Below are positions 12,301 to 22,004 of a stretch of DNA of 64,000 bases, one piece after another. Source of the stretch: Simmondsia chinensis. Its lineage: Eukaryota > Streptophyta > Magnoliopsida > Caryophyllales > Simmondsiaceae. A program made the translations under genes and the position numbers. Positions within the stretch are counted from its first letter, which is position 1. Each line of letters opens with the position of its first letter. Location: NCBI GenBank assembly GCA_018398585.1, contig JAGTTD010000016.1, positions 20,941,212 to 21,005,211 of the forward strand, written 5' to 3'. The notes under the pieces are model-generated. The model searched no databases, was not told where the DNA came from, and worked only from the letters and a program-made list of their open reading frames with translations.

Positions 12301-15300
12301 GGGGGCACATAACTCAAGCAAATCATTCATCTCTCTAATGTCATTTTCAATCTCAAAATCATCAGAACAATCGTATACTTTCGCTCAAGGGAATCACTAA
12401 CTAGGATAGAGGGGAGTTTTTGGTCAACCAAATCATCAATAGCATCTGCCCAGAAACACTCCAACTCATCCTCACTAGTGGGTGACAACGAAGCCTTAAA
12501 AATGTTCAACCTAATAGTCATGGTTGTAAAACTAACGTCCATTACCCCAGATCTACAATTAATGGTAGCATTGGCCGTCACTAAGAAAGGCCGACCTAGA
12601 ATGACAGGGACATGGTTTTTTGAATGACTAGAAGGTTCCATATTAAGCACGAGGAAATCAGCAGGAAACAAGGCTTTGTCCACTCTCACTAACACGTTAG
12701 TCAGCTCACCACGGGGGATCCTAGTTGATCTATCTGCTAACTGCAAGGTCACCGTGGTGGGTTGCAACTCTCCCAGGCATAACTTCTCATAAACCGAATA
12801 AGGAATAATGTTGACACTCGCTTCTAAGTCCAGTAAAGCTTTATCAATCGGGTTAGTCTCCAAGTGAACAAGAGATGGTGGGGACGCCAGGGTCTTTGTA
12901 CTTAATTGGAGTGTCACACTTCAGAATAGAGCTCACTTGCTCGGCTAAAAATACTTTTTTAGGCAGATGTGCTCTAGATCGCCTCTTTTGGTTCAGAAGG
13001 TCCTTAATAAACTTCGCATAGGCGGGGATTTGTTTAATTGCATCAAGAAGGGGAATGTTTATCTTTACTTGCCTAAAAGTCTCCAGAATGTCTTCCCACT
13101 TGTTGTCCTTTCCATTTGGATGTGGTGCAACTAAAGCTTGAGGGAAGGGCACTCTAGGTACATATGAGGAAGGAAGATCAGAGGTCTTAGGAGTGGAAGA
13201 AGGGTGCATGACCTCATCGGTCTCCTTCTTTCTTTCCTCGCTATTTTCTTCTCCCTCGCCACTTATGGGTACTTCACTCTCAGCACTCACCCCATTGTCA
13301 ACCTCCTTCCCACTTTTTAGCATTGTAATAGACTTTACTTGTTCTTGATGGGAAGGAATATCTTGCCTCACACAGTTCCTAAGGTTCTCTACGGTTTGGC
13401 TAGGGAGTCTTCCCTCATATCTCCTACTCAAAGTGTTAGCTAGTTGACCTATTTGGGTTTTTAACTTTGAGATCGATTGTGTATGGGAGTGGAGGAGTTG
13501 GGAATTAGCTTCCAAACCTTTCAGCGCACTCAAAACCTTCTCTTCAAAATTCGAATTAGAGCTCAAATTAGGAGGTTGGGAGTAGTTGGAAGCATACCCT
13601 TGCGGTTGAAAACCGAGAGGTCGGGGCATACCAGATTGTTGAGGTCGTGGGTTCGGTTGTTGTGGCATAAACTGTCCTTCTCCTCCTTGCCTCCAGGAGA
13701 AGTTTGGATTGTTTCTCCAGCCCGGATTATACGTGTTCGAGTATGGGTCGTTCCTTGAGAATCCTTGGGCTGCATTAACTTGTTCCTCCGACCACTCAAC
13801 AATAGGTGAAGCGGATGGGCAATCAAGCGTAGAATGAGAGACACTAGAACATGAAGAACAAGCACTATGCATGTTTTGAACACTAGACACATTAAGGTAC
13901 AGTAGGGGGAGTCAATGTCATTTTAAATAAGGAAGTGAGCTGCTCCAGAGAAGAGGCAAGAGAGTCTACTTTCTTATCTAAGATAGAGGTATGGGCAACT
14001 TCATGTACTCCTCCTCTATTTAATCTAGAAGCATTTAAACGTGCATGTGTGGCATTTTGTTGTGAATTCTCATTCAAATGTTCAAACAATTCCCACGCCT
14101 CATCCTCATTCTTCCTGAGGAATTGACCATCGCATGAGGCATCAACAGTTTGTTGACCCTTCTCGTTTAACCCATAATAGAAAATTTGGACTAGTTGCCA
14201 TTTAGGGATAGCATGATGTGGACAAGCTTGTAAGAGTTCCCTAAACCTATCCCTACTCTTGTGAAACTCCTCAGTAGGGGGTTGGGTGAAGGTGTTAATG
14301 GCTCTCCTAGCAGTGTTAGTCTTACTAATGGGATAGAATTTGTTAAGAAATCCTTGTTACATTTGAGTCCAAGTACTAATTGTCCCACTAGGTAAGGTGC
14401 TTAACCAATACTTAGTTTTTTCCTTTAAAGAGAAAGGAAAGAGACGAAGTAAGATGGCATCATCACTAACGTTAGGAATCCTGAAGGTTGAGCAAACCTC
14501 CATGAAACTGTCCAAATGTGTGTACGTACCTAAGCCATGGAACGAAGGAAGCATTTGTATGGTATGTGGCTTAAGCTCGAACTGATAGGCTACCGGTGGC
14601 AATCTAATGCATGAAGGTGAGGTGTATGTGGTGGGAGTAAAATACTCCATAAGTGGACGTGGTTGTTGTTTGTCAGCCATTGCGGTTTGTGCTCGATGTT
14701 GGGCTCTAAAGTCTCTTAAGGTCCTTTCAATTTCAGGGTCGAATCTAGTAAGGTCAAAAGACAAAGAGCGGCGACCGTGCATAAATAAACAATCACAAGA
14801 AGCAAATAAAACTAAAAACTAAAACTAGCAAAACAAACAAAACAAACACTTAAAAAGAAAAACAAATAATAGACTATCCTAAAATCAACCTATGCACGAA
14901 AATCCCAAGATAAATAATGCTTTAAAAATAAATAAATAAATAACCTTTTTAAGAAAAGTAAAGAAAATATTTAAAAAAATTTTTTTTTGTTAAATTTTTT
15001 AAAGAAAGAGACAATAACAATTAAAAACAATCAAAGAAAATTAAAAACCAAAGAAAATCACGAACATTGCCTAGTCCCCGGCAACGGCACCAAAATCTTG
15101 ATGTGTTTTTTTTACGTCTATAAAAATTTAATATAATACCCTATCTACTAAACACATCTAAATTATAGTATAGAGCGAGAGGGTGTCGAACCACAGGGAC
15201 TAAGAGTGCGTGAAATTATTCTATAACCTAAATTGATTTAAATAAAATTGAGAGATTTTTGTATTGATTAATCTAAAGAAATGAAAATTGAACTAAGGCA

Positions 15301-15940
15301 ATCTACTTCTACGCTCAAAGGTGAATTAAATTGGAACCTAGAGCGAATCCATCATTAGCCAATTATTTTTGCATTAACTTTTAACTTGGGATTATTAATT
15401 GTCACACAGGTAGTGGATTAGGCTACAAGCTTCAACCTGCTAAGGAGATGTTGTTAGTGTCGCATATTGACCATATCTAACTAAAGCATAAGGAAAACAG
15501 GCTCTACCTAACGTATTATTAGTTATTACGTATTAACCCTGTCTAGCTAAAGCATAGGGAAGATAGGCTTTAATTAACAATTAGGTTAATACTATTGCTT
15601 GATTAATTAATCCTAAGACTACAAGCACAAAGAATTAATTTATAAATATCAATATCAACAATTAAAGGTTACAAACTCAATAATCATATTAAATGAATAA
15701 ACAACTAAAGCACAATACCTCATAGTATTTCTCACAATCAAGCAATTCCTGTAACAACTAATTATCCCGAAATTAAAAGTAATGCCAAGTAAAAAGGCTA
15801 AGGCTAAGACTTCATCTAACCCCAGAAAGCAAGTTAGCTCTCCATCAAGGATGAACCGGTAAAGGAGGAGATGTAGAAACTCATGTCGATCTTCATGTTG
15901 ATTTTGCTCTTGTTCCAATTTAAGGAAAAAAAAGAAATAA

Positions 15941-15972
<32 letters not shown>

Positions 15973-18900
15973 CTAAAAAAGAGATAGTTCAAAACCCAAA
16001 ACCAACAGAATCTTTAAATCCAAAAATGAGAGCCCCCAAATCTAAATCCAAATCCCCCTTAGATACTTCTCACAACATCGACCCTTCTTCGTATTCTACA
16101 AGCCCTAACAGAGCTGGGCTGAGCTCTGGTGTTGACGGTGCTGGTGGGCTGATGCAGAGGACGAAGCTGGGCCTGGTGGTGGTTGCTGGTCTGGGCTTCA
16201 TGTGGATGACGATTGGGGCTGGACGAGCTGGGCCGGGAGATGGGCTGGAGAAGACGATGATGGGCTGGGTTGAGGTGATTGGGCTGGTGGTGAACAGTAG
16301 CCATTGGTGTCGTGTCGGGTCGGGTCGGAGCAGGCCGAGCTTATACATTGTTGTCCCGAATCTCGATTGACTTGATTTAATTGTTTACGTGTTGAATTTG
16401 TCTTATTTGCACCAAAATTTGACAATTTTCGGAACTTCAATTTCAAACCTGTTAAACATAAAAATTGCCAAAATGAGTTTAGAACTATAATTAAATAGGT
16501 GCAAAATAATTAAAATAACAATTAAAAGATGCGTAAATACGACACGCATCAGGATGCTTACTAGAAGTGGCGATAGTGAGAACAGTACGAACTGTAGTAG
16601 GCTTGACAACAGAACTGAAAGTTTCACCATAATCGATCCCATAACGTTGTGTGAACCCCTGGGCTACCAATCGAGCTTTGTAGCATTCAACCCGACCTGT
16701 TGGAGTTTGCTTAACCTGATAAATCCATTTTGACCCGACAACATTAGCATGATCAGGACAAGGTACCAACGTCCAAGTATTGTTGCGTAAAAGAGCTTGA
16801 TGATCACCAAGCATTGCGGCTTTCCAATTTTCATCTTCAGGAGCCTGCTTATAAGAGTATGAAATATTGGGCAAAACAGTATGAGCAAGAATAGAGGGTT
16901 TAAAAAGGGGCTTCACTATACAGGATTTAGAACGAGTGATCAGAGGATGGACTAAGGGAACAGGAGCAGGTGGTGCGGCCGGGGGTGGAGCTGGCTCACG
17001 GATAGGGACATCACTCACGGTGGCATCGGATGTCATCGATGGAGTGCGCGAAGGGGGGCAACTGTGGCAAGCATACGGTTGACAGCAGGAGCGGGGTCCG
17101 GTCGGATGGCAGGTGATGACGTCCCAACAAACGGAGACGAAGCGAGCGATGATGAGAATACTTGTTGAAGACGATGCATCATAACCTGTGAAATAACCCC
17201 CTACTGAGCAAACGGAAAATCTGTTTAATCAAAGATGACATGTTTAGAAATGATCACTTTGTTAGTAGATAGATTAAGACATTTATAGCCCTTATGATTA
17301 AGTGGATATCCTAAGAAAACACACAAGCTGGATCGAGGAGCAAGTTTATGCGGTGCAGTGGCACTTAAATATGGATAACAAGCACGTCAAAAAACCCAAA
17401 GATGATCATACGGGATCATCTTCTTAATGGAAGTAGAGGGCAGGAGATTAATAATGTGAGTAACAACAAGCACCGCTTCAACCCAGTACTCTAGAGGCAT
17501 ACATGCCTGGAATAGAAGAGATCTCATCATATTTCCAATTGTTCTATGCATACGTTGCGCTTTACCATTCTGTTGTGAGGTGTGAGGACATGAAATTTGA
17601 CTTAGAATGCCTTGTTGTGCAAAAAGGCCATTGAAATCGCGATTAATGTATTCAGTTCCATTATCACACTAAAATTTCTTAATCTCAACACTAAACTGAT
17701 TTAAGATGAGATTACGAAACTAAACAAATAAACCAAACACCTCAGATTTGGCATGTATAGGGTAAATCCACACATAATGAGAATAATCATCCAAAAGAAG
17801 CAAATAATACTTATAACCATTGAAATTAAAAACAGGAGATGTCCATACATCCGAATGAACAATATCAAATGGCTGAGAAGTACTCGACACTGATTTTTGA
17901 AAGGGTAATCAACTGTGTTTGCCCAATTGACAAGCATGACAAAGACTGGACTCCGAGGTAGAACCTGAACAGGGAATGAATTTGTATTTGACTAATGAGG
18001 ATAAGATCGCTGGCCAGGATGACCAAGTCGACGATGCCAGAGAGACGGTGTAATTTTAGAAGCAACTAATGAAACATATGCAGAGGATGACTTAGGAATG
18101 GAGAAAAGAGGCCCCAAGCTAGCACAACAAATTATGAGGGACATCGTTTTAGCATTTTTAATGAAAAAATCACCTGAGTCAAATTCTAAAAGGCAACAAT
18201 TATCTTTACAGAATTAGCAAACAGATATTAAATTGGTGGAAAGACTAGGGACGTAAAGGACATTATGCAAATTCAAACGACCAATAGGTGTATTAAGAAA
18301 ACCAGATCCAACCCAAGCAATCGATAAAAAGGCACCATTGCCAACCAATATTTTATCACAACCATGATAAGGACTAAAAGATGTTAGCAAACGAGGGTTA
18401 TTACTCATATGAGACGATGCACCACTATCCATTATCCAGAGAAAATCAATCATAGGAGTAGAATGAGCAGTAAGAGATTGAAAAATGTGTTCAGGAGATG
18501 CAAACTCTGAATAGAAATTAGAACCAGTAACATAAGTATTATTTGCAGGATAAAAGTATGGAGTAGATAACATATTCTCACCATACACAGGAACACCAAA
18601 GAAAGGTAGCCCAGGTTGTGAAGCAAAACCCATCATCGGAGCGAGCACAATCAACAGGAAAAGCAAGTGAGAGGTAGGCGGTTTGTTTTGATTGGTGAGG
18701 CACGGCTAGGGATTCAATTGGAGGCGTGGTGGCTAGGGTTTGTGATGGGTGGCACAGCGCCGTGGCTAGGGTTTTGAGCGGCAGCTAGGGTTGGTTTGTT
18801 TTGATTGGTGAGGCAAGGCTAGGGTTAGCCAATATATAAGAGAGCAATATTAGGCTCTGATACCATGAAAGAATAATGAGGAACCCACACTGAATGATGG

Positions 18901-21376
18901 GATCCCGCTCGTATATTTATAGGAGAGGAGTACAATAGAAGTTTACCTAAGCCTTGAGCCCAGATGGCCTAATATACAAATATTAACAACCTATACATTA
19001 TATTCTAACAATTACTCACGCCCACCCCACAACATCGAAATGTAAGATTTTCGATTAAAATCTAATTCTATGTAATTTGGCTGTGGAATTGTAATTCGAA
19101 CTCCAACAAATGTACCAAACAACGGAATTGGAAACATGAACCCCAATTCTAGTCTCAACCCAACCTAGGCTCCAATTGTATATGTGGAGCAGCGCCTAAA
19201 TGAATTCCAAGGTTTGGCCTAGGAATTTGAAATCCAAGTTTATAAAGAATTGCGCATACATGCTAACAGCTTGACTTAGGTACAGCTGGAGTGAAATTGG
19301 ACCTACTTGACTGTAAGACAGTGTCAACACATGTTTGCTGTGCCCGCAAAAGAGCTAACATCTCCAAGTTTGAATGGTGCTGGGTCACGGGTCTGACACA
19401 TATTTTGACGTGTCAAACTCAGATGGTGGCACCTAATTGTCGGAAGCATCAATTGAAAAATAATTTTGAACTTCTGATCCACTCTTAATTCCTATTTAGA
19501 CCCCGGTGGACCTGAGTCATTTGCTCCCTAGGATTGACTCGAAGCGAGCCCAATTGACTTAACAACGAGGACAGACACAAGAAGTTACACAAATGAGTCA
19601 ACTCCAGGAGGTTGAGTCTTATTATAGGTCAGCCATGATGAGTGACTGAATCATGTTTATATAGGTTAGGTCATGCTAGACAAATTATATCTCGACCAAT
19701 GTTGGTCGAGTAAGATGAAAATTTTCTTCTGAGCTACATTAACAAGTGAATGAGATCAAATTGAGTCGAATCACAGTTAAGGCAAAGAATTTATGGACCT
19801 ATGACTCAGATATTGATATTCCAACTTTTTTCGCCTCGATCTTTTGCTACTCAGATCAACATATGGTAAAACTTTGTCGACTTGTCAGCCAAGATGGGTT
19901 GATCCAAAGAAATGTTTTTGACTTGGCTCATTGAACTGGATTTTATAGATTGGGTTAATGTTTAGACAAGGGTTTGAGTCGGATCATACCTCCAAGTTAT
20001 GACAATGATATAGTTAGGGTCATGAAATGCATTGGATTTCGATCATTGAAAGCGCCATACCTTACATTATGACATGGTCCCAGCGAACTGGTACTCATTG
20101 TGTTCCTATTCGGATTAGTCAAGGAAAAAAAGATTTGATTTATGACTCTAATCGCTATCTTACTATTAATACCTGCATTTGTTTCTATTAACTGGCCTAG
20201 AGGAGTCCGGTTCATGCTAGTCAATTGTCACGAACCTTGGGGTTGGTGACGATAGCTAGGTCATGGACCTTTGGGGAGGTGACCGAAAATGATAGATATG
20301 GAGGTTTAGAGTTGAAATGAGAAGAGAGTTGGAAATAGAGCAAGGGATGAGAAAGAAATTAGGGTTTTAGATGAGAGGAGAACAGAGAGAAACGAAAGAG
20401 ATGAGAAAGATAAACTTCATCAATATTCAAATTGTTGCTCATTACATACCTAGTCATCCTCTATTTGTAGGAAACGAATTATAGGTAATAATTCAAAAAG
20501 AAAATATCTAAAAATATCAAAATATCTAAGAAAATGCTGTCACCGTACTAAGGATAGCTAGCGTGGCACTGGGGCGCGCTGGGGCGTGGTGCTGGGACAC
20601 TGGACACACGGACTGGGCACATTTATGACACTATCGCAGACCGGACTTGACCCCTAACTTCGTGACATACCATGCGCTAGCTAGGCGAAAGGCCTGTGCA
20701 CTTCAGCGCAAGTGATGCGCACCATTGCGCATCATGGGTGCGGCCATGAGATCAACCAAACTCTTTTCCTTAGCTACTTTTTCAGCGCATGCGTGACAAT
20801 GTCGTGGCTAAGGTCGTGACATCTATCAGGTCATAGTCTGTTGGAAGTGTTACATTATTGACCCACCTTAGGTCTTGAGGTAGATTCTTGAAAGCGGGTC
20901 GAGTTGTTAGATCCGGGAGCCGCCGATTCCTACCCCTGTGAGTCATGGGCTCGGCTCGCTTACTTAAATGAGCTTGCTCAAACTGTCAAACAAAAGAAAA
21001 ACCCTCACATGTTTCCATAATGCTAAATAGCTTCTTTTTTTTTTTTTTTTTTTTTTTTTTTCATACTCCCATGCCAGCTCCTCTGAAGAACGCAGTCGAC
21101 TGGGCATCTAGAGCACCAAACGCTTGGGCAGACAAGCCCGCAGCGATACTAAGCGCTGGAGGAAGCTTCGGGGGTGGGCGAGCTCAGTATCATCTGCGCC
21201 AAATCGGAGTGTACCTTGATCTCCATTTCATTAACAAGCCCGAGTTCTTCTTGAACGCCTTTCAGCCTCCTGCCAAGTTTGACAGTGATGGAAACTTGAT
21301 TGATGAAGCAGCCAAGGACCGGATCAAAGAGGTACTTCTAGCGTTACACAAATTCACATTAAGGCTCAAAGGCTAA
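3188..21376 (+). CDS. NQR: NAD(P)H:quinone oxidoreductase, NQR/FQR1-like flavoprotein (three exons; span includes introns)
   Basis: Spliced CDS is 3188-3290, 4102-4293 and 21078-21376: 594 nt, 197 aa, close to the usual length of about 196 aa for this plant family. The protein is a flavodoxin-fold FMN enzyme that transfers two electrons from NAD(P)H to quinones in the cytosol, avoiding semiquinone radicals. Visible motifs are the phosphate-binding loop GSLRKGSFN (20-28), SPEYNYSV (90-97) and GGSFGGGR (126-133), followed by the LRQIGVYLD segment. All splice sites are GT-AG and reading frame is kept across both junctions (phase 1 each). ATG 3188 was chosen as the first in frame; a second ATG five codons later is possible. 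Intron 2 is 16.8 kb because of nested retrotransposons, yet the exons carry no stop or frameshift. The family is clear; whether the gene is still expressed through that intron is not known. Confidence 0.9.
3297..3334 (+). repeat. (CT)n microsatellite at the start of NQR intron 1
   Basis: An uninterrupted TC repeat of about 38 nt lies just inside intron 1. The MPH1 gene has the same arrangement at its first intron (42401-42430). Confidence 0.9.
3335..4101 (+). other. NQR intron 1 remainder, with decayed GGCTCG/AAGCTC-rich repeat
   Basis: From about 3590 to 4010 the sequence is rich in GCTCG, AAGCTC and GGGCTT words, the style of degraded plant non-autonomous DNA elements. It begins near GGGCTTACTTTTGGCTCG and ends near TTGGCTCATTAAGCCCC, which are weakly inverse. 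The acceptor is GGGGATTCCAG at 4091-4101. Confidence 0.4.
4102..4293 (+). CDS. NQR: NQR exon 2
   Basis: Codes for residues 35-98 plus the first base of codon 99. It contains the strand-helix pair [16 protein letters not shown] and the conserved SPEYNYSV turn. Donor is CTC|GTAAGT, close to consensus. Confidence 0.9.
4465..5299 (+). other. NQR intron 2 before the Copia insertion
   Basis: Sequence around 4465-4600 (GATTGTTTGGCACATAGAAT and following AATT-rich text) looks like the left part of a small foldback element. Its inverse-like right part (ACAAATGTACCAAACAACGG) is near 19105, beyond the Copia insertion, suggesting the Copia landed in an older MITE. The remainder (4670-5280) is rich in GGGTC/GGTTGG words and TCAAGTT, a decayed repeat. 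Confidence 0.35.
5300..5444 (-). repeat. Copia 3' LTR
   Basis: 145 bp, TG...CA boundaries. The matching LTR is at 18866-19010 and ATTAC lies immediately to the left. Confidence 0.93.
5445..5453 (-). promoter_or_regulatory. Copia polypurine tract
   Basis: On the minus strand the LTR is immediately preceded by TGAGGGGGG, the plus-strand primer site expected next to a 3' LTR. Confidence 0.8.
5490..6659 (-). pseudogene. Copia reverse transcriptase (C-terminal half) and RNase H, broken
   Basis: Reading leftward from the nested insertion, the frame resumes at the RT segment [13 protein letters not shown] and [16 protein letters not shown], then shifts frame near 6405. The catalytic box is LVYVDDIVI. 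RNase H follows with [20 protein letters not shown] and the [10 protein letters not shown] segment. A stop interrupts near 5742, and the last part (5693-5490) gives YCDNLSATY and [10 protein letters not shown], the usual Copia pol end. At least one frameshift and one stop make it inactive. Confidence 0.88.
6660..8100 (-). repeat. Athila 3' LTR
   Basis: Near-identical to 15099-16551 for about 1420 bp: same tracts, including the GA microsatellite at 7500-7530 and the GGGCTGG-rich block at 7660-7880. The inner end diverges after 8080, so the boundary at about 8100 is approximate. Confidence 0.82.
8101..9291 (-). other. Athila 3' non-coding region with extended purine-rich tract
   Basis: No coding domain was found here; an env-like ORF, present in some Athila elements, is not recognisable. 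At 8456-8580 the minus strand is almost pure purine (AAG/GGAAA runs), a candidate polypurine tract, but it lies 350-480 bp from the LTR instead of touching it. Near 9230 the phrase GGTTGCCTCCTAGGAGCGCT is a conserved-looking block just after integrase. Confidence 0.5.
9292..9697 (-). pseudogene. Athila integrase C-terminal region
   Basis: Two frames cover the end of pol. One (9697-9491) holds [19 protein letters not shown] and the other (9549-9292) holds [19 protein letters not shown], matching the end of Athila integrase, where a basic motif precedes a small beta-barrel. A frameshift separates them, and the part joining to the upstream integrase ORF is also out of frame. Confidence 0.78.
9763..11169 (-). 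pseudogene. Athila pol: RNase H and integrase
   Basis: A 468-codon open stretch. RNase H comes first ([14 protein letters not shown], then [17 protein letters not shown]). Next is the integrase zinc finger ([24 protein letters not shown]) and the catalytic core ([31 protein letters not shown]). A stop codon at the 3' end of the RT ORF (11242) separates this from reverse transcriptase; without it the two would be one polyprotein. Confidence 0.9.
11242..12330 (-). pseudogene. Athila pol: reverse transcriptase
   Basis: A 362-codon ORF. RT motifs in order are [45 protein letters not shown] and [10 protein letters not shown] (the catalytic box, FMDD). The ORF ends NLPPPSNVK then a stop, after which the family's usual text resumes in frame, so that stop is a disabling mutation. 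Confidence 0.92.
12327..12917 (-). pseudogene. Athila aspartic protease region
   Basis: Contains [20 protein letters not shown], the position of the retroviral-type aspartic protease active site. The family usually has D-[LS]-G-A here; this copy has Glu in place of Gly, which should abolish activity. The CILGRPFL-like flap segment ([20 protein letters not shown]) follows. Frame changes occur at both ends. Confidence 0.8.
12853..14782 (-). pseudogene. Athila gag, broken into several frames
   Basis: The first ORF (14782-14357) starts [19 protein letters not shown] and carries the capsid segment [20 protein letters not shown]. The frame is then lost, with remnants at 14388-14191 and 14089-13892 ([12 protein letters not shown]). 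The last ORF (13890-12853) starts with a CCHC zinc knuckle, C-x2-C-x4-H-x4-C ([14 protein letters not shown]), and continues into the [10 protein letters not shown] coiled region. Several stops and shifts make it non-functional. Confidence 0.85.
15075..15092 (-). promoter_or_regulatory. Athila primer binding site (tRNA-Asp)
   Basis: Minus strand TGGTGCCGTTGCCGGGGA, six bases inside the 5' LTR. It differs by one base from the complement of the plant tRNA-Asp(GUC) 3' end. Confidence 0.85.
15099..16551 (-). repeat. Athila 5' LTR
   Basis: 1453 bp; TGATGTGTT at the left edge and GACACGCATCA at the right edge. In the stretch I compared (first 250 bp) it differs from the 3' LTR by only a few percent, so this insertion is younger than the Copia host. 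Confidence 0.9.
16552..17036 (-). pseudogene. Copia reverse transcriptase, N-terminal half
   Basis: An open frame carrying [48 protein letters not shown] and [16 protein letters not shown], the standard start of Copia RT. The frame runs straight into the Athila LTR, and the rest resumes at 6659, so these are two halves of one gene. Confidence 0.9.
17040..18213 (-). pseudogene. Copia integrase, many stops
   Basis: Read on the minus strand with frame changes, the catalytic triad context is visible: [17 protein letters not shown], then [11 protein letters not shown], then [11 protein letters not shown]. The GYKCLNL segment typical of Copia integrase C-terminal regions follows. Several in-frame stops are present. 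Confidence 0.78.
18214..18666 (-). pseudogene. Copia protease and residual gag C-terminus
   Basis: The aspartic protease site [14 protein letters not shown] is intact, followed by [17 protein letters not shown] and [19 protein letters not shown]. Only a short leader with no gag capsid or zinc knuckle lies upstream, so nearly all gag coding sequence is deleted. Confidence 0.85.
18667..18852 (-). other. Copia leader after gag deletion, with internal duplication
   Basis: A phrase beginning TTTGTTTTGATTGGTGAGGC occurs twice, near 18682 and 18796. Repeats of this kind may mark the edges of the gag deletion or a leader duplication. Confidence 0.6.
18853..18865 (-). promoter_or_regulatory. Copia primer binding site (initiator tRNA-Met)
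   Basis: Minus strand TGGTATCAGAGCC directly abuts the 5' LTR; it complements the 3' end of plant initiator tRNA-Met. Confidence 0.9.
18866..19010 (-). repeat. Copia 5' LTR
   Basis: 145 bp; followed by the ATTAC target duplication at 19011-19015. Confidence 0.93.
19016..20225 (+). other. NQR intron 2 after the Copia element
   Basis: Mixed intronic DNA. Near 19030-19130 is the probable right part of the small element that received the Copia. From 19310 to 19480 a block with GTGTCAACACATG and TTTTGACGTGTCAAACT resembles 44690-44850 in MPH1 intron 1, so both may derive from one repeat family. No exon was recognised. Confidence 0.35.
20226..20821. mobile_element. Solo LTR, 596 bp
   Basis: Begins TGTCACGAACC and ends GGTCGTGACA, a 10-bp imperfect inverted pair with TG...CA boundaries. 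Flanks are TCAAT on the left and TCTAT on the right, a 5-bp duplication with one mismatch. No coding DNA lies beside it, so it is most simply a solo LTR left by recombination. It lies within NQR intron 2. Orientation is uncertain. Confidence 0.65.
20822..21077 (+). other. NQR intron 2, 3' end with long poly(T) and acceptor
   Basis: A T run of about 30 nt (21032-21061) serves as an exceptionally long polypyrimidine tract, followed by ACTCCCATGCCAG, the exon 3 acceptor. The run could be a retroposon tail or an expanded splicing tract. Confidence 0.6.
21078..21376 (+). CDS. NQR: NQR exon 3 (terminal)
   Basis: Codes for residues 99-197 and TAA. Conserved parts are [53 protein letters not shown] and the C-terminal [10 protein letters not shown]. 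The splice gives Pro99-Pro100 where the family commonly has Ala-Pro; only one AG is available, so this is a real substitution rather than a mis-called junction. Confidence 0.92.
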
Positions 21377-22000
21377 TGCCAGTAGTAACCCCCGAAATTG
21401 TTCAATTTGTTCGAATATAAAATCAATTTGGGGATTTTATCTCAATAAGTTCAGCTTTTGGGACAACTAGTTCTTTAATTGCATCTCAAAAGCCAATGCT
21501 AGCAACCCCCCTCCCCCCAAACTTGAAAAAGGGAAAACCAAATTTAAGTTTGTTAGAGTAGGAAATTATTTTTGGGCTTCTCATCATAGCTTGAACTTTC
21601 GAGGCAATTGAGTTATTGACTGATGTGATTCGGTTACAGATTGTATCATATTTGTAAGAATGCAATTCGTAGTTGAATGACATGCTTGATATATGTGCTT
21701 GTTTGTATTTGGACAATTAAAACAAAAATCGGAAGTGGGTTTTGGTGTAATCGATGAGGTTGTACAAGGTTAAAGGTTTTAATACCTGAAAATAGCTTTG
21801 CTATAAAGGAGGTACCTGTCCCTTTGGCATTGCAAAAGTTCCCCTAAAGACTCAAAGGGCCAATGCTAGTCTCATCCTAACGCAGCTCATGCTGTCGTTT
21901 TGAGGTATTTTATTTTGTGATTCAATGATTATATGACGCGTGGGTACACAATTCGGTACATTTTCTAATATAGGTGGCATTTTTATTGTATCTTAACAGT
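21377..22000 (+). other. NQR 3' flank
   Basis: AT-rich, with possible polyadenylation signals near 21414 (AATATAAAAT). The phrase TCAAAGGCTAATGCCAGTAG at the stop codon recurs in altered form at about 21487 and 21855 (CTCAAAGGGCCAATGCTAG), suggesting short degenerate duplications of the gene end. No further gene was seen. Confidence 0.4.
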
Positions 22001-22004
22001 CCCA

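Larger units (their letters stand above)
6660..16551 (-). mobile_element. Athila-type Ty3/Gypsy retrotransposon nested in the Copia element
   Basis: LTRs of about 1.44 kb lie at 6660-8100 and 15099-16551, both starting TGATGTGTT; the right one ends ACACGCATCA, inverse of the start. The element reads on the minus strand. The primer site beside the right LTR matches 17 of 18 bases of the plant tRNA-Asp 3' end, a hallmark of the Athila/Tat group. Gag, protease, RT, RNase H and integrase follow in Gypsy order, with about 1.2 kb of non-coding sequence before the 3' LTR. It interrupts the Copia RT gene exactly between the segments coding SSKH and WPIDQLDV. A clean 5-bp target duplication is not seen (flanks GGCCA and GGATG), so one edge has probably mutated. 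Confidence 0.9.
5300..19010 (-). mobile_element. Ty1/copia LTR retrotransposon, 145-bp LTRs, split by a nested Gypsy element
   Basis: LTRs lie at 5300-5444 and 18866-19010, both TGAAAG...CTAACA, flanked by a perfect 5-bp duplication ATTAC (5295-5299 and 19011-19015). The element reads on the minus strand, opposite to NQR. Its initiator tRNA-Met primer site (TGGTATCAGAGCC) abuts the right LTR and a GAGGGGGG polypurine tract abuts the left LTR. Protease, integrase, reverse transcriptase and RNase H remnants occur in Copia order. Without the nested insertion (6660-16551) the element is only 3.8 kb, because almost all of gag is missing. I count 11 substitutions between the two 145-bp LTRs by eye, so it is not recent. 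Confidence 0.93.

Noticed and set aside
16026..16446. ORFs in both Athila LTRs (also 7626-8008)
   Set aside because: They lie in LTR sequence, occur in several frames at once and match no retroelement protein.
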